Shown here piece by piece: positions 19,671 to 22,083 of a stretch of 22,083 nucleotides of DNA. Position 1 is the first letter of the stretch. Each line of letters starts with the position of its first letter. This DNA comes from Elysia marginata (lineage: Eukaryota; Mollusca; Gastropoda; Plakobranchidae), in the NCBI GenBank assembly GCA_019649035.1, contig BMAT01005321.1, positions 453,477-475,559 on the forward strand. Direction: 5' to 3'. The notes under the pieces are model-generated. The model had not been told where the DNA came from. It searched no databases and saw only the letters and a program-made list of their open reading frames with translations. The position numbers and the translations under genes were made by a program.

Positions 19671-20100
19671 CAGGTAGGTAGATAGATAGGCAGACATATT
19701 AAAAGTTAAGTATCTATACATGTATCGATAGCCAAAAAGTATGGCCAAACAAAGATTGGCAGGTGTCTGAAATAAATGGAAAGAAAAGAATAATAATACG
19801 GGAAGCAAGGAACCATATGGAGCCCCAGAGGTGCCTCCATAAGAGGCTGAGAGGCATGGTTATAGGATATGCTATGGCAAGTATAAACTTCGACAGAAAT
19901 AAAAATAGAGAAGAGGAAAAGTACACCGTTTATGAAAGTAAATCAGCTAACACCTACAGAAATTAGAGCTGCATGACATAGAAAGAGAAGTTTAGAGAAG
20001 AAAAGTATCGAGAGACAGAGTGAGAGAGACAGAGAAAAAGAAATTGATAGAGAGGCAGAAAGAAAGAAATTGATAGAGAGGGAGAGTGAGGACAGAACAG
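19671..20100. repeat. GATA/GGTA scraps and degenerate purine-rich tract
   Basis: Short AGGTAGGTAGATAGATAGG units at about 19672-19690 are followed, after a break, by a G+A-rich tract. The densest part (19975-20100) includes a near-duplicate AGAAATTGATAGAGAGG unit at about 20038-20080. Open frames (67-81 codons) here are Glu/Lys/Arg- or Ser/Leu-rich and reflect composition. Confidence 0.75.
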
Positions 20101-22083
20101 AAACATTGAATGTTGGAAACTGTCACCAGAAATAATTGAGAAGAGGACCACCTCCAGTTTGAATGATAGGTCGCATGCAGCCACAGAGCCCCATGGGGAA
20201 ATAATCAACTAGGGACTTTATGATCAAAATCAGTCTTTCTTGACTGAAGCCAGGACTGCCGCTGATTTTTCTTCCATTGTTGTATTTCACTTTTTGCGAT
20301 AGTTCCAGATTTCACTCAGGAATTTATCTGGGTAATTGTAAAATAGCTGGAAACGTTAGAGACCCAACTTTATAACGTCGCTGGAGTCAGAGGTTTTCAT
20401 GTTTATCATTCGAACCATTTCTGCGACGATTTCAACTACGTGTTGGCAAAATTTTAAACAATTTAGTGACTATCTAGGCTACCACAGTGAGAGAGGGAGA
20501 AAAATCGAAATATAAAAGAAAAATGTTTTTAGCAGAATATAATGATCTATTTTTACTTGATTCGGATAGTTTATGAGATGAATGGCGGGGCAGAATAAAA
20601 TACAAATACGGTTGTTTGAAAGACCCCACAAGCTAAATAAATAGAGACCTTAAGCACACGCACCGTGTCTCTCTCACTACGCTTACGTGAAAATCGAAAA
20701 GTAGATCGAGGAAGCTCCAAAAATAATGAAACCAGTTTCTAAAAATAGACCCATAGACGTTCCCGTCATACTCACGCATTGCTGCTTAAAGTCTGTAATA
20801 TCTTAACTCAACAACAAGACAAGGGCAAAAAAGTTGCGGAGGTCGCCACTGTACGATGGGTAAGTATGAAAAGATTTAAGGTATGAAATTAGCAGTGAAT
20901 TGAAGTTGGATTTAAGTAAAGACTTCTTAAATCTTTCAATCATCTCAGGCCTAGGTTTTGAGAAATGTGTACAATCAATTCTTATGTTTCGCATTTACTG
21001 CTTTAATATAGGTCCACTCCAATTTTGCCCTTCATTTTCCACCTAGGCTGGTAGTAACTCTGGGTAGGACATTGGTACCTTCCTATATCATCGGACTTTT
21101 TGTGTGGAGCTTTTGTGTTGATTTAGTCGTGCTACGGTGTCGTCAAGCCATCTGCAAATAGTTCTTATTGTTTGTGATAATTCTGAATTTCTTTTGTATA
21201 TTTAGCTGCGAAGAAGCAATTAGTATTAGGAAGCATCATGTTACAATCTGCTGACATTGACAGTTTGTCCACATATCCTAAGGAACAGACTAATCTCATA
21301 TTTTTCTAACATCAGTCTTTCCCGGGATGGTGCGTAGATTTAGGGCATAATCTCTCTCTTGAAGCCATTTCTTTGTCTGGTACGGTACGAGTCTGAAAAT
21401 GTTGGGTTTCTTTTTGCGCAAGGAATGAGATAAAACACCAAACAGAGGAAGATTTTATTCTTTTATCAATTGTAGAAAATTCACTCTTTCTCTATCCGTC
21501 AAGAAATAGATAAACTGGTAGGCTAATAACATTTTTTCACAGCATAAAATGAATAATAGACTTACTCAAATGAAAGTTGACGATTTATGTTTACGGTGAG
21601 GATAGATCAAAGTCGAAAATTTCTTTCAAATGCAATATCCAACCGAAGATATGTTCTAAATCTATTGTGGGGCTGTAACCATATACATGCAATTACTATT
21701 GAGACTGTACAAAAGTTTACAAAGTAGACAGATACAGATTGGGTCAAAAGATCTACACGTACCTCAGATGTGGAGTTCAAACTTCACACCACAGATGACG
21801 ATTGTGTACAAAGCTGATAACCCGTACTCCAGAACAATACTATATCATCTGAGTAAGATAAAGAAAATTTATGTGAAGAGCGTTGGTCATAGTCTTGATT
21901 CTTTAAAAAACTCACCAAAGAGTTTTAGTTCCAGATCATTTTCGTCCAGAACTCGAGGGTCTATCATACATAAACGATCTTAGTGTGAAACGCAAATGTC
22001 AGCTTTTACAAAAACCAATGATGAAACATTGCAAGAAGATGTACCCCAGTGTGAGTATTTGTTATTTACATTTCAGTCAAAAT
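20101..22083. other. AT-rich DNA, no supported gene
   Basis: No gene or RNA is supported. The plus frame at 21687-21983 (98 codons, true ATG, Ser/Lys-rich C-terminus) is the best candidate but has no recognised domain. A frame from ATG 21996 remains open to the window edge with a GTGAGT donor-like string at about 22050, too little to call an exon. Confidence 0.4.

Noticed and set aside
21996..22083. Coding exon at the right edge with a GTGAGT donor
   Set aside because: About 29 codons only and truncated by the window; cannot be supported.

Overview
This window reads as non-coding DNA from a metazoan nuclear genome, most likely a mollusc or another lophotrochozoan. It is AT-rich, full of microsatellites and has no compact run of ORFs. 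It carries tRNA-derived SINEs with CAAA-type tails and the wreck of a DNA transposon of a kind common in marine invertebrates. No intact gene, rRNA or genuine tRNA gene could be supported. The organism call is inference from repeat style only.

Layout. Bases 1-327 are a compound trinucleotide array ending in a T run and a G run. At 846-1437 an older tRNA-derived SINE (minus strand) is split by a younger SINE of another family (minus strand, 1024-1319) flanked by a 15-bp target duplication. A second copy of the younger family lies at 10201-10497 on the plus strand with its own 11-bp duplication. Bases 2927-3100 hold an AAT array.

At about 3730-5600 lies a heavily mutated relic of a large transposon protein that resembles the Academ-type family: a domain that looks XPG/PIN-nuclease-like, followed by a C-terminal CXC zinc motif. 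The nuclease and CXC half reads on the minus strand. The block expected upstream of it reads on the plus strand, so the two halves diverge from about 5150. A strong G-quadruplex motif (5633-5663) follows. A protein-like but unassigned minus-strand fragment lies at 6042-6422.

The middle and right of the window hold a GC-richer patch with CCAAT- and CRE-like boxes followed by a small membrane-anchor ORF (8571-8947), interleaved complementary arms (11877-12150), three GA/GATA arrays (12439-12942), an unusually long minus-strand open frame without a convincing start (14319-14882), a ten-unit 35-bp minisatellite (15892-16239), a two-frame GC-rich island (16443-16725) and a CTAT/CTGT/CTTT compound array (17955-18078). 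The array sits in a long pyrimidine-rich tract that flips to purine-rich past about 19680.

The parts do not form an operon or pathway. They record successive transposon insertions and repeat expansion in intergenic or intronic DNA. No complete new biological system is visible. The most interesting items are the divergent transposon relic, the nested SINE pair, the minisatellite with a four-unit higher-order period, and the 187-codon open frame.
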